Positions 39,854 through 50,361 of a DNA stretch of 64,000 bases are shown one piece after another. Source of the stretch: Polynucleobacter necessarius. Lineage in GTDB: Bacteria > Pseudomonadota > Gammaproteobacteria > Burkholderiales > Burkholderiaceae. Within the stretch, counting starts at the first letter, position 1; each line of letters starts with the position of its first letter. The position numbers were made by a program, and so were the translations under genes. A model generated the notes under the pieces. The model made no database searches. It worked only from the letters and a program-made list of their open reading frames with translations, and had not been told where the DNA came from. The stretch covers positions 1,462,690-1,526,689 of the forward strand of contig NZ_LT606949.1 of assembly GCF_900095215.1 (NCBI RefSeq). The letters run 5' to 3'.

Positions 39854-42751
39854 ATGAATAACGAAATCAAGATCCGCGGTGCCCGCACCCACAACCTCAA
39901 AAACATCAATCTAGACATCCCTAGGGAGAAATTAGTTGTCCTGACTGGTTTATCCGGTTCTGGCAAAAGCTCCTTAGCTTTTGACACACTCTATGCGGAA
40001 GGTCAACGCCGCTATGTTGAATCTCTTTCGGCCTATGCCCGCCAGTTCTTACAGCTGATGGAAAAGCCAGATGTCGACACGATTGAAGGGCTTTCTCCTG
40101 CGATTTCGATCGAACAAAAAGCAACTAGCCATAATCCACGTTCAACCGTCGGCACCGTTACTGAAATTCATGATTACTTGCGATTGTTATTCGCACGCGC
40201 TGGTACGCCGCATTGCCCTGATCACGACCTTCCATTAGAAGCGCAAAGCGTTTCACAAATGGTTGATACCGTGCTGTCGATGCCGAAAGATACCAAGTTA
40301 ATGATTTTGGCTCCAGTAGTCAGTGAGCGTAAAGGCGAATTCGTCGACCTCTTTCAAGACTTGCAAGCGCAAGGCTTTGTGCGTTTCCGAGTACGCTCAG
40401 GTGGTGGCACCGCTAACACAGCTAAATCAGAAATTTTTGAAGTCGATCAATTACCCGCGATGAAGAAAAACGATAAGCATTCGATTGAGGTGGTGGTAGA
40501 TCGTATTAAAGTGCGTCCTGATATTCAACAACGTTTAGCGGAATCTTTTGAAACTGCTCTACTCCTGGCAGACGGTAAGGCCATGATTGTGGATATGGAT
40601 ACTGGCAAAGAGATGATTTTCTCCAGCAAGTTTGCTTGCTCAGTGTGCTCCTACTCCCTACAAGAATTAGAGCCGCGCCTTTTCTCGTTTAATAACCCGA
40701 TGGGTGCATGCCCCTCTTGTGATGGCCTAGGTCATCAGTCTTTCTTTGATCCAAAACGCATCGTTGCGCATCCCGATTTATCGCTGGCTTCTGGCGCTAT
40801 CAAAGGGTGGGATCGTCGTAATCAGTTCTACTTCAAATTACTGCAAACCCTTGCCAAGCATGGAGGCTTTGACGTAGAGAAGCCTTTTGAATCACTTTCC
40901 AAGAAACAACAAGATCTGATTCTTTTGGGCTCTGGTGACGTCACCATTCCATTTGAATATATCAATGAGCGCGGCAAGAACAGTATTCGTGAACATTCAT
41001 TTGAAGGTATCGTCGCCAACTTTGAAAGACGTTATCGCGAAACCGATTCCATGACAGTGCGTCAAGCACTCTCGCGCTATCAAAATGTGCAAACCTGCCC
41101 AGAATGTAACGGTAGCCGTTTGCGCAAAGAAGCTCGCTTTGTCAAAGTGGGTGAGAAAAAACAATCGCGTGCCATTTATGAAATCAGCGCCCTGCCACTA
41201 AAAGAAGCCAAAGAATATTTTGAAGCACTCGAACTCAAAGGCGCCAAGCGCGAAATTGCCGACAAGATCGTCAAAGAAATTAGCGCTCGCTTACGCTTCT
41301 TAAATGACGTAGGCCTGGATTACCTCTCTCTCGAGCGTAGTGCTGACACCCTGTCAGGCGGCGAAGCCCAGCGTATTCGCCTGGCAAGTCAAATTGGTTC
41401 TGGCTTAACTGGGGTGATGTACGTCTTAGATGAGCCTTCGATTGGACTACATCAACGCGATAATGATCGCTTAATCGGCACTCTCAAGCATCTACGCGAT
41501 TTAGGGAACAGCGTTTTAGTGGTGGAGCACGATGAAGATATGATTCGCGCATCCGACTGGGTCATTGATATTGGCCCCGGTGCTGGAGTTCATGGTGGTG
41601 AAGTTGTAGCTCAAGGTACACCCGCGGAAGTGGAGGCAAATACCAAATCGTTAACTGGCGCCTATCTGGCTGGGCGCGAAGCAATCGCTGTTCCTGAAAA
41701 ACGAATTCCAGTAAACGATCGCTTTTTAGAAATCATCGGCGCACGCGGCAATAATCTGCAATCTGTGCACGCCAAGATTCCAGTTGGATTGTTAACTTGT
41801 GTCACAGGGGTATCTGGCTCAGGTAAATCCACGTTAATTAACGACACCTTGCATCATGCGGTTGCTCAACATCTTTATGGTTCGAACGCCGAACCAGCAG
41901 CGCACGATGCCATCAAAGGCCTAGAGCACTTTGATAAAGTCATGAGCGTTGACCAATCCCCTATTGGCAGAACACCAAGATCCAACCCTGCAACCTACAC
42001 GGGCCTCTTTACCCCTATCAGAGAGCTATTTGCTGGCGCTCCTGCCTCACGCGAGCGCGGCTATGAAGCGGGTCGCTTCTCTTTTAATGTCAAAGGCGGT
42101 CGCTGTGATTCTTGCGAGGGCGATGGCGTTCTCAAAGTCGAAATGCACTTCTTACCAGATGTGTATGTGCCCTGCGATGTTTGTCATGGCAAGCGCTACA
42201 ACCGCGAAACCTTAGACATTCGCTACAAAGGCAAAAATATTCATGAAGTGCTGTCGATGACTATCGAACAAGCGCATAAATTCTTTGAGGCGGTTCCTGT
42301 AGTCAATCGCAAACTCAAAACACTACTGGATGTGGGTTTGGGTTACGTCAAGCTAGGACAAAGTGCAACTACCCTATCTGGTGGCGAAGCACAGCGCGTG
42401 AAGCTCTCACTTGAACTCTCTAAGCGCGATACGAACAAAACATTATACATCCTGGATGAGCCAACTACTGGCTTGCATTTCCATGACATTCAGCTCCTGT
42501 TAACCGTCATTCAAACGCTCAAGCAACAAGGTAACACGATTGTGATTATTGAGCACAACCTCGATGTCATTAAAACGGCTGACTGGATTATTGACTTAGG
42601 CCCTAAAGGCGGTGCTGGTGGCGGACAGATTATTGCTACCGGTACACCTGAAGAGGTTGCGAAGAATGAAGTGAGCTTTACTGGTCGCTACTTGGCACCA
42701 TTGTTAACTCGTAAAGCACCGGCGCCCGTAGCCAGTAAAAAGAAAAAATAG
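39854..42751 (+). CDS. uvrA: Excinuclease ABC subunit A
   Basis: The 965-residue damage-sensing ATPase of nucleotide-excision repair. Two ABC modules are visible: first Walker [20 protein letters not shown], signature [16 protein letters not shown]; second Walker [19 protein letters not shown], signature [16 protein letters not shown]. Zinc-binding Cys pairs occur in CSVCSYSL with CPSCDGLG, and in [10 protein letters not shown] with [10 protein letters not shown]. No lesion is seen, so nucleotide-excision repair is probably kept while base excision by MutM is lost. Confidence 0.97.
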   Translation: MNNEIKIRGARTHNLKNINLDIPREKLVVLTGLSGSGKSSLAFDTLYAEGQRRYVESLSAYARQFLQLMEKPDVDTIEGLSPAISIEQKATSHNPRSTVGTVTEIHDYLRLLFARAGTPHCPDHDLPLEAQSVSQMVDTVLSMPKDTKLMILAPVVSERKGEFVDLFQDLQAQGFVRFRVRSGGGTANTAKSEIFEVDQLPAMKKNDKHSIEVVVDRIKVRPDIQQRLAESFETALLLADGKAMIVDMDTGKEMIFSSKFACSVCSYSLQELEPRLFSFNNPMGACPSCDGLGHQSFFDPKRIVAHPDLSLASGAIKGWDRRNQFYFKLLQTLAKHGGFDVEKPFESLSKKQQDLILLGSGDVTIPFEYINERGKNSIREHSFEGIVANFERRYRETDSMTVRQALSRYQNVQTCPECNGSRLRKEARFVKVGEKKQSRAIYEISALPLKEAKEYFEALELKGAKREIADKIVKEISARLRFLNDVGLDYLSLERSADTLSGGEAQRIRLASQIGSGLTGVMYVLDEPSIGLHQRDNDRLIGTLKHLRDLGNSVLVVEHDEDMIRASDWVIDIGPGAGVHGGEVVAQGTPAEVEANTKSLTGAYLAGREAIAVPEKRIPVNDRFLEIIGARGNNLQSVHAKIPVGLLTCVTGVSGSGKSTLINDTLHHAVAQHLYGSNAEPAAHDAIKGLEHFDKVMSVDQSPIGRTPRSNPATYTGLFTPIRELFAGAPASRERGYEAGRFSFNVKGGRCDSCEGDGVLKVEMHFLPDVYVPCDVCHGKRYNRETLDIRYKGKNIHEVLSMTIEQAHKFFEAVPVVNRKLKTLLDVGLGYVKLGQSATTLSGGEAQRVKLSLELSKRDTNKTLYILDEPTTGLHFHDIQLLLTVIQTLKQQGNTIVIIEHNLDVIKTADWIIDLGPKGGAGGGQIIATGTPEEVAKNEVSFTGRYLAPLLTRKAPAPVASKKKK

Positions 42752-42789
42752 TGTGGGCTAGCAATCTCGTATTGCGAGCTTTATCGATC

Positions 42790-44772
42790 TCAGATTAATT
42801 TGGCTTCAGCCAAATCGGTTGCCTCTGAATTACCTGAGATCACCAAGATGTCATTGGATTCCAGTCGCAAATCCAGAGTTGGCTCTAGCTTCACATAATC
42901 CGCATTACGACCTTTGCGACGCACCGCTTGAACATTAACGCCCTCTTTATCAAGGTCCAGCTCGCTCAAGGTTTTGCCGATTGCCTGTGAATGTGGCAAC
43001 AAAGTAATCGCGTGTAAACGCCAGGACTCATTTGAGCCAAAGTCATCATCTGCAGCACCGCGGAAGTAGCCCCTTAACAAGCTATAGCGCTCCTCACGGG
43101 CGGTTGTGATCCGCCGCACCACCTTACGCATCGGCACACCCATAATGAGCAACACGTGTGAGGCAATCATCAGACTGCCCTCAATGAGTTCAGGCACGAC
43201 TTCAGTAGCGCCAGCAGCTTGAAGCTTAGCGATATCTGCATCATCCCTAGTGCGGACCAAGACAGTCATCCCTGGGCGCAAGTGCTCCACCTGACGAAGT
43301 ACTCGCATACTTGCTGCAGTATCTGCGTAAGTGATCACCACCGCTTTCGCTCTGGATAAACCAGCAGCCACCAAATAGTTTTCACAACTGGCATCGCCAT
43401 AAACTACATTGTCACCAGCAGCGGCAGCTGCTTTAACCCGGTCAGGATCTAAATCTAATGCGATGTAGGGAATTTTTTCTTGATCTAGCATGCGCGCTAA
43501 ACTTTGACCCGAGCGACCAAAACCACAAATGACAACGTGGTTTGCATTGCGAACACTCTTCGCGGCAACGCGAGTAAGTGCGAGCGATTGCAGTAACCAT
43601 TCATTACTGGAGAAGCGCATCGCGATGCGATCGCTGTATTCAATGAGAAATGGCGCGCAGAACATGGAGATCAACATTGCGGCTAATACCGCTTGACTCA
43701 AAGTAGGGTCAACCAAATCCAGACCATCAATTTGATTCAGCAATACGAAACCGAATTCACCCGCCTGAGTCAAGCACAAGCCCGTTCTAATGGAGATCCC
43801 CGGGCTTGAGCCAAAGACCCTGGATAACAAGGCGATTAGGCTGAACTTAAAGGCCAGGGGGCCGACCAACAAGAGCAGAACCAGCACCCATTGGTCGCGA
43901 ATGACATTGAAGTCGAGCAGCATACCAATCGTAATAAAGAACAGGCCAAGTAGAACATCGCGGAACGGTTTGACATCCTCTTCCACCTGATGACGATAAG
44001 GCGTTTCAGAGATCAACATGCCAGCCAAGAATGCGCCAAGCGCCAAGGACAATCCGAAGTGCTCAGTTAGACCCGCCATACCTAGAATGATCAACAAGAG
44101 GTTGAGCATGAATAGCTCTTGTGAGCGCAGTTTGGCAACCAACCTAAACCAATGACTCATCAAGCTTTGGCCAATAAAGAAAATCAATACCAAAGCAACA
44201 GTGATTTTGATCGATGCCGCGGTAAGCGCTACAAATAAGTCTGAAGGATTTTTTCCGAGCGAGGGCAGCAAGATCAATAAAAAGACCACTGCCAAATCTT
44301 GGAACAACAAAATACCCACGACATTGCGGCCATGCTCAGTTTCTAATTCAGCGCGATCCGAAATTAACTTCGTCACAATTGCGGTTGATGACATTGCCAG
44401 CGCTCCACCCAAGGCAATTGCGGCATGCCAAGAAAGGGGGTAAATCCAATTCATCACCAAGCTTGCCGGGATAGCCAACAACATGGTCAGAATGACTTGG
44501 CTACCGCCAAGACCAAATACGATCAATCGCATGGCCCGCAATTTATTCAGGTTAAATTCCAGGCCAATTGAGAACATCAAGAAAACGACGCCAAATTCAG
44601 CCAAATACTTGACTGTGGCTGAATCATTTGCCAGACCAAAGGCATGTGGGCCAATTAGGACACCAATAGCCAAATAGCCCAAAATAGGGGGCAAACCAAA
44701 ATAGCGGAAAATAACCACTCCGGCCACACCCGAGGCCAGGAGAATGAGGGTTAATTGAAGGACTGACGGCAT
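42790..44772 (-). CDS. CPA2-family K+/H+ antiporter with TrkA domains (KefB/YbaL-like)
   Basis: A 660-residue inner-membrane antiporter. Residues 1-380 hold about twelve membrane segments of the Na/H exchanger fold (FGVVFLMFSIGLEFNLNKL, GRNVVGILLFQDLAVVFLL). A TrkA-N nucleotide-binding domain follows (VVICGFGRSGQSLARMLDQE, about 415-530) and a TrkA-C domain ends the protein. Such proteins export potassium or protons and are gated by nucleotides or glutathione conjugates. It is divergent from kdsD with 13 bp between starts, the usual Burkholderiales neighbour. No lesion. Confidence 0.88.
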   Translation of the reverse strand: MPSVLQLTLILLASGVAGVVIFRYFGLPPILGYLAIGVLIGPHAFGLANDSATVKYLAEFGVVFLMFSIGLEFNLNKLRAMRLIVFGLGGSQVILTMLLAIPASLVMNWIYPLSWHAAIALGGALAMSSTAIVTKLISDRAELETEHGRNVVGILLFQDLAVVFLLILLPSLGKNPSDLFVALTAASIKITVALVLIFFIGQSLMSHWFRLVAKLRSQELFMLNLLLIILGMAGLTEHFGLSLALGAFLAGMLISETPYRHQVEEDVKPFRDVLLGLFFITIGMLLDFNVIRDQWVLVLLLLVGPLAFKFSLIALLSRVFGSSPGISIRTGLCLTQAGEFGFVLLNQIDGLDLVDPTLSQAVLAAMLISMFCAPFLIEYSDRIAMRFSSNEWLLQSLALTRVAAKSVRNANHVVICGFGRSGQSLARMLDQEKIPYIALDLDPDRVKAAAAAGDNVVYGDASCENYLVAAGLSRAKAVVITYADTAASMRVLRQVEHLRPGMTVLVRTRDDADIAKLQAAGATEVVPELIEGSLMIASHVLLIMGVPMRKVVRRITTAREERYSLLRGYFRGAADDDFGSNESWRLHAITLLPHSQAIGKTLSELDLDKEGVNVQAVRRKGRNADYVKLEPTLDLRLESNDILVISGNSEATDLAEAKLI

Positions 44773-44785
44773 ATATACTTACTCG

Positions 44786-45778
44786 ATGATAGCTAAGAAT
44801 CGTGAACGTACTCTAACGCTTGCGCGCGACACCCTCACTATTGAGGCTGCTGCACTGCAAACAATACGTGATCGCCTGGAAGGGGTCAATGCGGACGCCC
44901 TTATATTGGCGGTAGAACTGTTACATGGCTGCAAAGGCAGAATAGTCGTATCAGGCATCGGCAAGTCGGGTCATATTGCCCGGAAAATTGCCGCTACCTT
45001 CGCCTCTACCGGCTCCCCCGCCTTTTTTGTTCATCCCGCCGAAGCCAGTCATGGTGATTTAGGTATGGTCACTAGAGATGATGTATTTGTGGCGCTCTCT
45101 AACTCGGGCGAAACAGACGAGCTTCTCACTATTGTCCCCATAGTGAAGCGCACTGGCGCAAAACTGATTGCCCTTACTGGCGCACCGAATTCTTCTCTTG
45201 CCAAGCTCGCGGATGCTCATCTCGATACCAGCGTTGAAAAAGAAGCATGCCCTTTAAATCTGGCGCCCACCACCAGCACAACCGCAGCCCTTGCAATGGG
45301 TGACGCATTGGCAGTCGCCTTGTTAGACGCCCGAGGTTTTGAGGCTGCAGACTTTATTCGATCTCATCCTGGTGGCAGACTAGGACGCAAACAACTCATG
45401 AATGTGAGTGAAGTGATGCGCAGCCTTGCTGATACGCCGAAGATTTCCATCAATGCCTCGCTGCAAGATGCTCTATTGGAGATGACTGCAAAACGGATGG
45501 GTATGGTTGTTATCTTGGATGACAAAGAAAAAGTATTTGGCATATTGACTGATGGTGATTTACGTCGTCTTTTAGAAAAGACAACCAATCTTGGCGACAT
45601 CAAACTCGCAAGCGCCACTACTGCTGACCCACGTACGATTCTAGCAGAGTTACTCGCTGAAGAAGCGATTGAAATGATGGAAAAACATCGCATCAATCAT
45701 CTCGTCGTTACTGACGATAAAGGTCATTTGCTGGGCGCTTTAAATCTGCATGATTTATTCGCAGCCAAAGTGATTTAA
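44786..45778 (+). CDS. kdsD: Arabinose-5-phosphate isomerase
   Basis: Makes D-arabinose 5-phosphate, the first dedicated step to Kdo of lipopolysaccharide. The 330-residue protein has a SIS domain (GIGKSGHIARKIAATFASTG; FVHPAEASHGDLGMVT; ALSNSGETDELL) and two C-terminal CBS domains (after residue 205; GMVVILDDKEKVFGILTDGD, HLVVTDDKGHLLGAL). It heads the kdsD-kdsC-lptC-lptA-lptB operon. No lesion. Confidence 0.95.
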   Translation: MIAKNRERTLTLARDTLTIEAAALQTIRDRLEGVNADALILAVELLHGCKGRIVVSGIGKSGHIARKIAATFASTGSPAFFVHPAEASHGDLGMVTRDDVFVALSNSGETDELLTIVPIVKRTGAKLIALTGAPNSSLAKLADAHLDTSVEKEACPLNLAPTTSTTAALAMGDALAVALLDARGFEAADFIRSHPGGRLGRKQLMNVSEVMRSLADTPKISINASLQDALLEMTAKRMGMVVILDDKEKVFGILTDGDLRRLLEKTTNLGDIKLASATTADPRTILAELLAEEAIEMMEKHRINHLVVTDDKGHLLGALNLHDLFAAKVI

Positions 45779-45801
45779 TTTTTTAGCAATCGAACTTTCT
45801 C

Positions 45802-46374
45802 ATGCCTAGCACCTTTAATACTCATAACACCAACCCCCTAGCCCAATACCCACAAGCTTGGGATCGCGCTAGCAAAGTAAAAATCTTGGTTTTAGATGTG
45901 GATGGCGTGCTAACAAACGGGCAAGTCTGGATTAGCGCCGATGGTAAAGAAGCCTTAAAAGCCTTTGATATTCAAGATGGATTAGGCATCAAATTACTAG
46001 AGCAGTGCGGCATTCCAACCGCCATCATCACCGGCAGAAATTCCAAGATGGTTTTGGCTCGCTGCGAAGAGCTAGGCATTAAACACGTTCACATGGGCGT
46101 TGAGAAAAAGGCGATCGCATTGGAAGAGGTTATTAAATCTTTAGGCCTGACTTCAGCAGATTGCGCTGTGATGGGAGATGATTGGCCAGACCTGCAAATG
46201 ATGAAACACGCCGGTCTGAGAATTTGTCCAGCACAAGGTCACGAGGCGGTTAAAGAGTTTTCGCATTTAGTAACAACCCAAAGTGGCGGCAATAGCGCCG
46301 TACGCGAAGCATGTGATTTCATTCTCAAAGCACAAGGTCGTTATGAAGCACTCCTCACTAAGGCGCGCAGCTAA
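45802..46374 (+). CDS. kdsC: Kdo-8-phosphate phosphatase
   Basis: A 190-residue HAD phosphatase releasing Kdo from Kdo-8-phosphate. The catalytic Asp pair is in ILVLDVDGVLTNGQVW, motif II in TAIITGRNSKMV and motif III in VMGDDWPDLQMM. It follows kdsD by 23 bp and precedes lptC by 3 bp, so Kdo synthesis and LPS export are transcribed together. Confidence 0.95.
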   Translation: MPSTFNTHNTNPLAQYPQAWDRASKVKILVLDVDGVLTNGQVWISADGKEALKAFDIQDGLGIKLLEQCGIPTAIITGRNSKMVLARCEELGIKHVHMGVEKKAIALEEVIKSLGLTSADCAVMGDDWPDLQMMKHAGLRICPAQGHEAVKEFSHLVTTQSGGNSAVREACDFILKAQGRYEALLTKARS

Positions 46375-46377
46375 GTA

Positions 46378-47019
46378 ATGCAACTCAACCCTCAGCAAAT
46401 CAAACTTGGTATTGCTCGCACACTCTTGCGCCTATTGCCATTAATTTTGATGGGGGCGCTCACGCTAGCAACTTATTGGTTGGTACAAAAAAATACCCCT
46501 CTTGAAAAATCCCCTTTAGATCGCGTATGTCTCCACGAGCCAGATTACACCATTAAGGACGGAGCACTCTCCGCTTTAAATGAATTAGGCAACACCAAAT
46601 ATCGCATTCTGGGTGTGAAGGTAACTCACTACGATGACGACGCTTCTATCGACATCCTGACGCCTCGCATGCGCCTGTTTCAGACTGAAAAGGCGCCGGT
46701 AACCGTTAAGTCCGATACTGGGCATCTTGATGGGGATCTCACTATTTTGGATTTAAATGACAACGCTACGATCTTTCGCCCAGCTCAGGATGCGACTGCA
46801 TCACAGCCGGCCACCCTAAGGATGTTGGCTAGCTCGAGCTATTTCAGAGTATTGATCAACGATGACATTATTGAAACTGATAGACCAATTACCCTTGAGC
46901 AGGGGATGTCGATCATGCGCTCCACAGATGGCGGAGTCTTTAACAATGTCGAACAAAGCATGGTGCTCAGTGGTCAAGTCAAAGGGCGCATAGAACGCGC
47001 CCCACGGAGCAATCCATAA
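46378..47019 (+). CDS. lptC: LPS export system protein LptC
   Basis: A 213-residue single-span inner-membrane protein (membrane segment about residues 15-37, LLRLLPLILMGALTLATYWL) with a periplasmic beta-jellyroll that hands LPS from LptB2FG to LptA. Typical segments are TIKDGALSALNELG and VTVKSDTGHLDGDL. It starts 3 bp after kdsC, and lptA starts 2 bp after its end. No lesion. Confidence 0.9.
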   Translation: MQLNPQQIKLGIARTLLRLLPLILMGALTLATYWLVQKNTPLEKSPLDRVCLHEPDYTIKDGALSALNELGNTKYRILGVKVTHYDDDASIDILTPRMRLFQTEKAPVTVKSDTGHLDGDLTILDLNDNATIFRPAQDATASQPATLRMLASSSYFRVLINDDIIETDRPITLEQGMSIMRSTDGGVFNNVEQSMVLSGQVKGRIERAPRSNP

Positions 47020-47021
47020 AT

Positions 47022-47600
47022 ATGTTTGCATTCAATTTATTGCTACCTCGTGTTGTTGTCACCCTTTTTCTCTCTCTTGTTTTGGGTACTTTTATTGCCA
47101 TTCCTGCTTATGCCGAAAAAGCAGATCAAGATAAGCCCGTCATACTCGAAGCGGAAAAAGTGTCTGCAAATGACGTCAAGCAAGTCTATGACCTCAATGG
47201 TCAAATCTTACTCATTAAGGGCAGCATCATCGTTACCGGCGAGGATGGCCATATTGCAGTAGACCCTCAAGGTTACGAGTTTGTCGATGTCGTAGGCACC
47301 CCCGAACAAGTGGCGAGCTTTAGACAGCGCCGCGAAGGAGTGGCAGACGAGTTTATGCAAGGACGAGGCGCGCAGGTGACTTATGATGCAAAGACTGAGT
47401 TCTTAACCCTCACAGGCGATGCCAGTTTGAAGCGCTTGCTCAACATGCAAATGCTCGACCAACTCAATGGCTGGAGAATTGAGTACGATGATGTTAAGCA
47501 ATCCTATCGGGTCGTACCCCCAAAAGATGCGAAGCCAGAAGACCCACCCTTAGCAAGAGCCATTCTTTTACCAAGACGAAAAGCAACACTAGAGAAATGA
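47022..47600 (+). CDS. lptA: LPS transport periplasmic protein LptA
   Basis: A 192-residue periplasmic bridge protein of LPS export. It has a signal peptide (hydrophobic to about residue 28, cleavage near AYAEK) and an OstA-type fold ([40 protein letters not shown]). Its last codons overlap the lptB start (ATGA). With lptB, lptC and lptD in the same window, most of the export bridge is present and intact. Confidence 0.93.
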   Translation: MFAFNLLLPRVVVTLFLSLVLGTFIAIPAYAEKADQDKPVILEAEKVSANDVKQVYDLNGQILLIKGSIIVTGEDGHIAVDPQGYEFVDVVGTPEQVASFRQRREGVADEFMQGRGAQVTYDAKTEFLTLTGDASLKRLLNMQMLDQLNGWRIEYDDVKQSYRVVPPKDAKPEDPPLARAILLPRRKATLEK

Positions 47601-48364
47601 CAACGGATTTAACTAAAGCCAATCATGCGCCCACACTCAGCGCCCATAACCTTCAAAAACGTTATGGCTCTAGAACTGTGGTTCGAGATGTATCCGTACA
47701 GATGAGATGTGGAGAAGTGGTTGGCTTGCTTGGCCCAAATGGCGCCGGCAAAACAACCTCCTTCTATATGATTGTTGGACTTGTTCCATTGGATGGCGGC
47801 AACATTGTTTTAGATGGGACTGATATTACCCATTTGCCTATTCATGAAAGAGCCCGCATGGGCCTCTCTTACTTGCCTCAAGAAGCTTCCGTATTTAGAA
47901 AGCTCAATGTAGCTGAAAATATCCAAGCCGTTCTTGAGCTACAAGTTCAAGGCGGCAAACCCATCAGCAAGGCTGAGATTGCCAATCGGCTAGATGAACT
48001 CTTAGGCGATCTCCAAATTAGTCATCTTCGCAATAATCCAGCCCTGTCTCTATCTGGCGGAGAGCGTAGACGCGTGGAGATTGCGAGAGCATTGGCTTCC
48101 CAGCCAAAATTTATCTTGTTAGACGAACCCTTTGCCGGCGTTGACCCTATTGCTGTTGGGGAAATTCAACGAATTGTGCGCTTCCTGAGAGACCGCCAAA
48201 TTGGGGTGCTCATCACCGACCATAATGTCCGCGAAACCCTAGGCATCTGCGATCACGCTTACATCATCAGTGAAGGTAGCGTATTGGCCGAAGGGAAGCC
48301 AGACCAGATTATTCAGAACGATGCCGTTAGAAGAGTCTATCTGGGCGAAAACTTCCGGATGTAA
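47597..48364 (+). CDS. lptB: LPS export ABC ATPase LptB
   Basis: The 255-residue ATPase driving LPS extraction from the inner membrane. Walker [19 protein letters not shown]-loop [13 protein letters not shown], signature [15 protein letters not shown], Walker [13 protein letters not shown] and the H-loop [10 protein letters not shown] are all present. It overlaps lptA by 4 bp. The gene normally next in line, rpoN, is only a relic here. Confidence 0.96.
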   Translation: MTTDLTKANHAPTLSAHNLQKRYGSRTVVRDVSVQMRCGEVVGLLGPNGAGKTTSFYMIVGLVPLDGGNIVLDGTDITHLPIHERARMGLSYLPQEASVFRKLNVAENIQAVLELQVQGGKPISKAEIANRLDELLGDLQISHLRNNPALSLSGGERRRVEIARALASQPKFILLDEPFAGVDPIAVGEIQRIVRFLRDRQIGVLITDHNVRETLGICDHAYIISEGSVLAEGKPDQIIQNDAVRRVYLGENFRM

Positions 48365-48403
48365 GCCAAGCAAGGCTTCTTACTTTTTAAATAATAAATT
48401 TTG

Positions 48404-48535
48404 CTTTTCCCTCTTGGTTTTCAGCAAATTCGCTGATACGCTGGAGGCACATGGTTTATTTTCCAAAAAAAACAGCTCAAAAATTACAGGGGCTTGCTGC
48501 GCACCCCGGGCATCAGTATGCGCACGCATCTATAG
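48404..48535 (+). pseudogene. rpoN: 3' relic of rpoN (sigma-54)
   Basis: In Burkholderiales rpoN sits between lptB and hpf; here only 192 bp remain. Read with small frame changes, 48410-48535 gives PLGFQQI, then ADTLEAHGLFS, then KKTAQ, then KYRGLLRTPGISMRTHL and TAG at 48533-48535. This aligns with the sigma-54 C-terminus: PLSDxxIAxxL, the RpoN box ARRTVAKYR, and the tail. The frame breaks fall at ATTCGCT (about 48427), an A8 run (48463-48470) and CAAAAATTAC (about 48480-48485). About 1.3 kb of the 5' part is gone. Assignment rests on position plus this short match. Confidence 0.6.
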
Positions 48536-48556
48536 CATCTATCAAAGGAATCGCTA

Positions 48557-48880
48557 ATGAATTTGAAAATTAATAGCCGTCATGTGGAAGTGACCCCTGC
48601 CATGCGCTCTCATCTTGAGGCGGGACTAGCCAAAATTCGTAAGCACTTTGATCATGTGATTGATGTGTCCGCCTTCTTGGTGGTGGATAAAGCCAAAGAA
48701 AAAGATTTACGCCAAAGTGCTGAGATCACTATTCACCTTAAGGGGAAGGACTTGTTCGCTGAGGCGCACAATGCCGACCTCTATCACGCAATGGACGCAG
48801 TGGTTGATAAGCTGGAACGTCAGGTTGTCAAACACAAAGAAAAAATCCAGTATCACCATCATGAAAAGCATTTTGAGTGA
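48557..48880 (+). CDS. hpf: Ribosome hibernation promoting factor (short HPF/YfiA family)
   Basis: A 107-residue protein of the S30AE family (MNLKINSRHVEVTPAMRSHL, ITIHLKGKDLFAEAHNADLY, AMDAVVDKLERQVVKHKEK). Binds the 30S decoding region to pair or silence ribosomes at low growth. The His-rich C-terminus (YHHHEKHFE) is usual. It precedes ptsN by 33 bp. In relatives it is next to rpoN, of which only a relic remains. No lesion. Confidence 0.93.
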   Translation: MNLKINSRHVEVTPAMRSHLEAGLAKIRKHFDHVIDVSAFLVVDKAKEKDLRQSAEITIHLKGKDLFAEAHNADLYHAMDAVVDKLERQVVKHKEKIQYHHHEKHFE

Positions 48881-48913
48881 TTCCGTTCGTCAGGACACCT
48901 ATAATCAATTTAC

Positions 48914-49375
48914 ATGGATGCCCTGACCAATCTTTTTACTCCCGACTGCATTGCATTAGACATTCCCGCCAAAAGCAGGTCTGATGCATTTGCAGCCGCC
49001 GGAGACTTATTCGCCAAACAAACCGGCATCGAGACAAATTCCGTGGTGGAGTTCCTGAATGCTCGTGAAGACCTAGGCTCTACCGCACTAGGCGCCGGCG
49101 TAGCGATTCCCCATGGCCGAGTTAAAGGCCTAAAGCAGCCGAGTGCGGCCTTTATGCGCTTACAAGACCCGATCGAATTTGCCGCACCTGATGACGAACC
49201 GGTATCGATTCTGATTTTCTTATTAGTTCCTGAGAAAGCTACTCAGCAACATTTAGACATCTTATCTTCGATTGCTCAGATACTATCGGATGCAGATGCT
49301 CGCCAGAACTTGCTGTCATCCGCGGACCCTGCAAAAGTTTGCGAGCTTCTGCAACACTGGGGTACAGCAAAGTGA
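48914..49375 (+). CDS. ptsN: Nitrogen-PTS EIIA protein PtsN
   Basis: A 153-residue PTS IIA domain of the regulatory nitrogen-related PTS, with the phosphorylatable histidine in [18 protein letters not shown]. It usually acts on potassium and stress control through its phosphorylation state. It ends overlapping hprK. It is retained although the sigma-54 gene beside it is lost, which suggests its job here is not tied to sigma-54. No lesion. Confidence 0.92.
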   Translation: MDALTNLFTPDCIALDIPAKSRSDAFAAAGDLFAKQTGIETNSVVEFLNAREDLGSTALGAGVAIPHGRVKGLKQPSAAFMRLQDPIEFAAPDDEPVSILIFLLVPEKATQQHLDILSSIAQILSDADARQNLLSSADPAKVCELLQHWGTAK

Positions 49376-50358
49376 CTCAGCCCTTGCTCCTAGACGGAGT
49401 AACTGCTCATCAGATTTTTGATGACAACGTTTCAGATTTAAAACTTTCCTGGATTGGCGGCCTAGAGGGTGTCGATCGCACCTTTCCGCCAGAGGCCGTA
49501 AAAGCGGCAGCTGCCAGCTCAGACTTGGTGGGTCACTTAAACCTCATTCACCCAAGCCGCATTCAAATCTTTGGTGAGCAAGAGGTTGATTACCACGCCG
49601 CCTTAGAGCCAAAACAAAGGCAAGATCAAATTGCCAGCTTGATCTCCAAAACGCCACCCTGCGTCATTGTCGCTGACGGCAAAAGCGCAGACCCCGACTT
49701 GCAATTGTTCTGTCAGCGTTCTTCAACACCTTTATTCACCACTGCAATTTCCGCCGCAGAGGTAATTGATCACTTACGCACCTACCTAACCAAAATTGGC
49801 GCCCCGCAAATTACGATGCATGGCGTCTTTATGGACATCCTAGGGCTAGGAGTCCTCCTCACCGGTGCATCGGGGCTTGGAAAAAGCGAATTAGGTCTTG
49901 AATTGATTTCTCGTGGGCACGGTTTAGTAGCGGATGATGCGGTTGACTTTGCACGTTTAGGTCCCGATTACATTGAGGGCCGTTGCCCAGTCATCTTACG
50001 TAACTTGCTTGAAGTGCGTGGCCTAGGATTGCTAGACATTCGCACGATCTTTGGCGAAACCGCCGTTCGTCGCAAATTAAAACTTCGCCTCATTGTTCAA
50101 CTCGTCCGCAGAAACGATGGTGAGTTCGAACGCCTGCCTCTGGAAGCCCAACATATCGATGTCTTAGGCATTCCGATTCGCACCGTCAAGATTCAAGTGG
50201 CAGCTGGTCGTAACTTAGCGGTACTTGTTGAAGCAGCGGTACGCAATACGATTTTGCAGCTTCGGGGAATTGATACCCTGAAGGAATTCATTGAACGTCA
50301 GCGCGTTCAGATGAATGCGGAAGCAGATGCAGTCAAGTCACAAGGTCGCTTACTTTAA
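49372..50358 (+). CDS. hprK: HPr kinase/phosphorylase
   Basis: Phosphorylates HPr on a serine; 328 residues from GTG 49372 ([17 protein letters not shown]), which overlaps the ptsN stop as GTGA. An in-frame TTG at 49339 lies within ptsN and is unlikely. The P-loop is [16 protein letters not shown] and the HprK signature is [25 protein letters not shown] follows the kinase loop. It forms ptsN-hprK-rapZ, as in many betaproteobacteria. No lesion. Confidence 0.93.
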   Translation: MTQPLLLDGVTAHQIFDDNVSDLKLSWIGGLEGVDRTFPPEAVKAAAASSDLVGHLNLIHPSRIQIFGEQEVDYHAALEPKQRQDQIASLISKTPPCVIVADGKSADPDLQLFCQRSSTPLFTTAISAAEVIDHLRTYLTKIGAPQITMHGVFMDILGLGVLLTGASGLGKSELGLELISRGHGLVADDAVDFARLGPDYIEGRCPVILRNLLEVRGLGLLDIRTIFGETAVRRKLKLRLIVQLVRRNDGEFERLPLEAQHIDVLGIPIRTVKIQVAAGRNLAVLVEAAVRNTILQLRGIDTLKEFIERQRVQMNAEADAVKSQGRLL

Positions 50359-50361
50359 GCC

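Noticed and set aside
42752..42789. Inverted repeat TAGCAAT/ATTGCGAG between uvrA and the antiporter as a terminator
   Set aside because: Imperfect stem and no T run on either strand; not strong enough to list.
48450..48569. Short open frame beginning with ATG at about 48450, ahead of hpf
   Set aside because: About 39 codons, no family resemblance; another frame of the same DNA matches the sigma-54 C-terminus.
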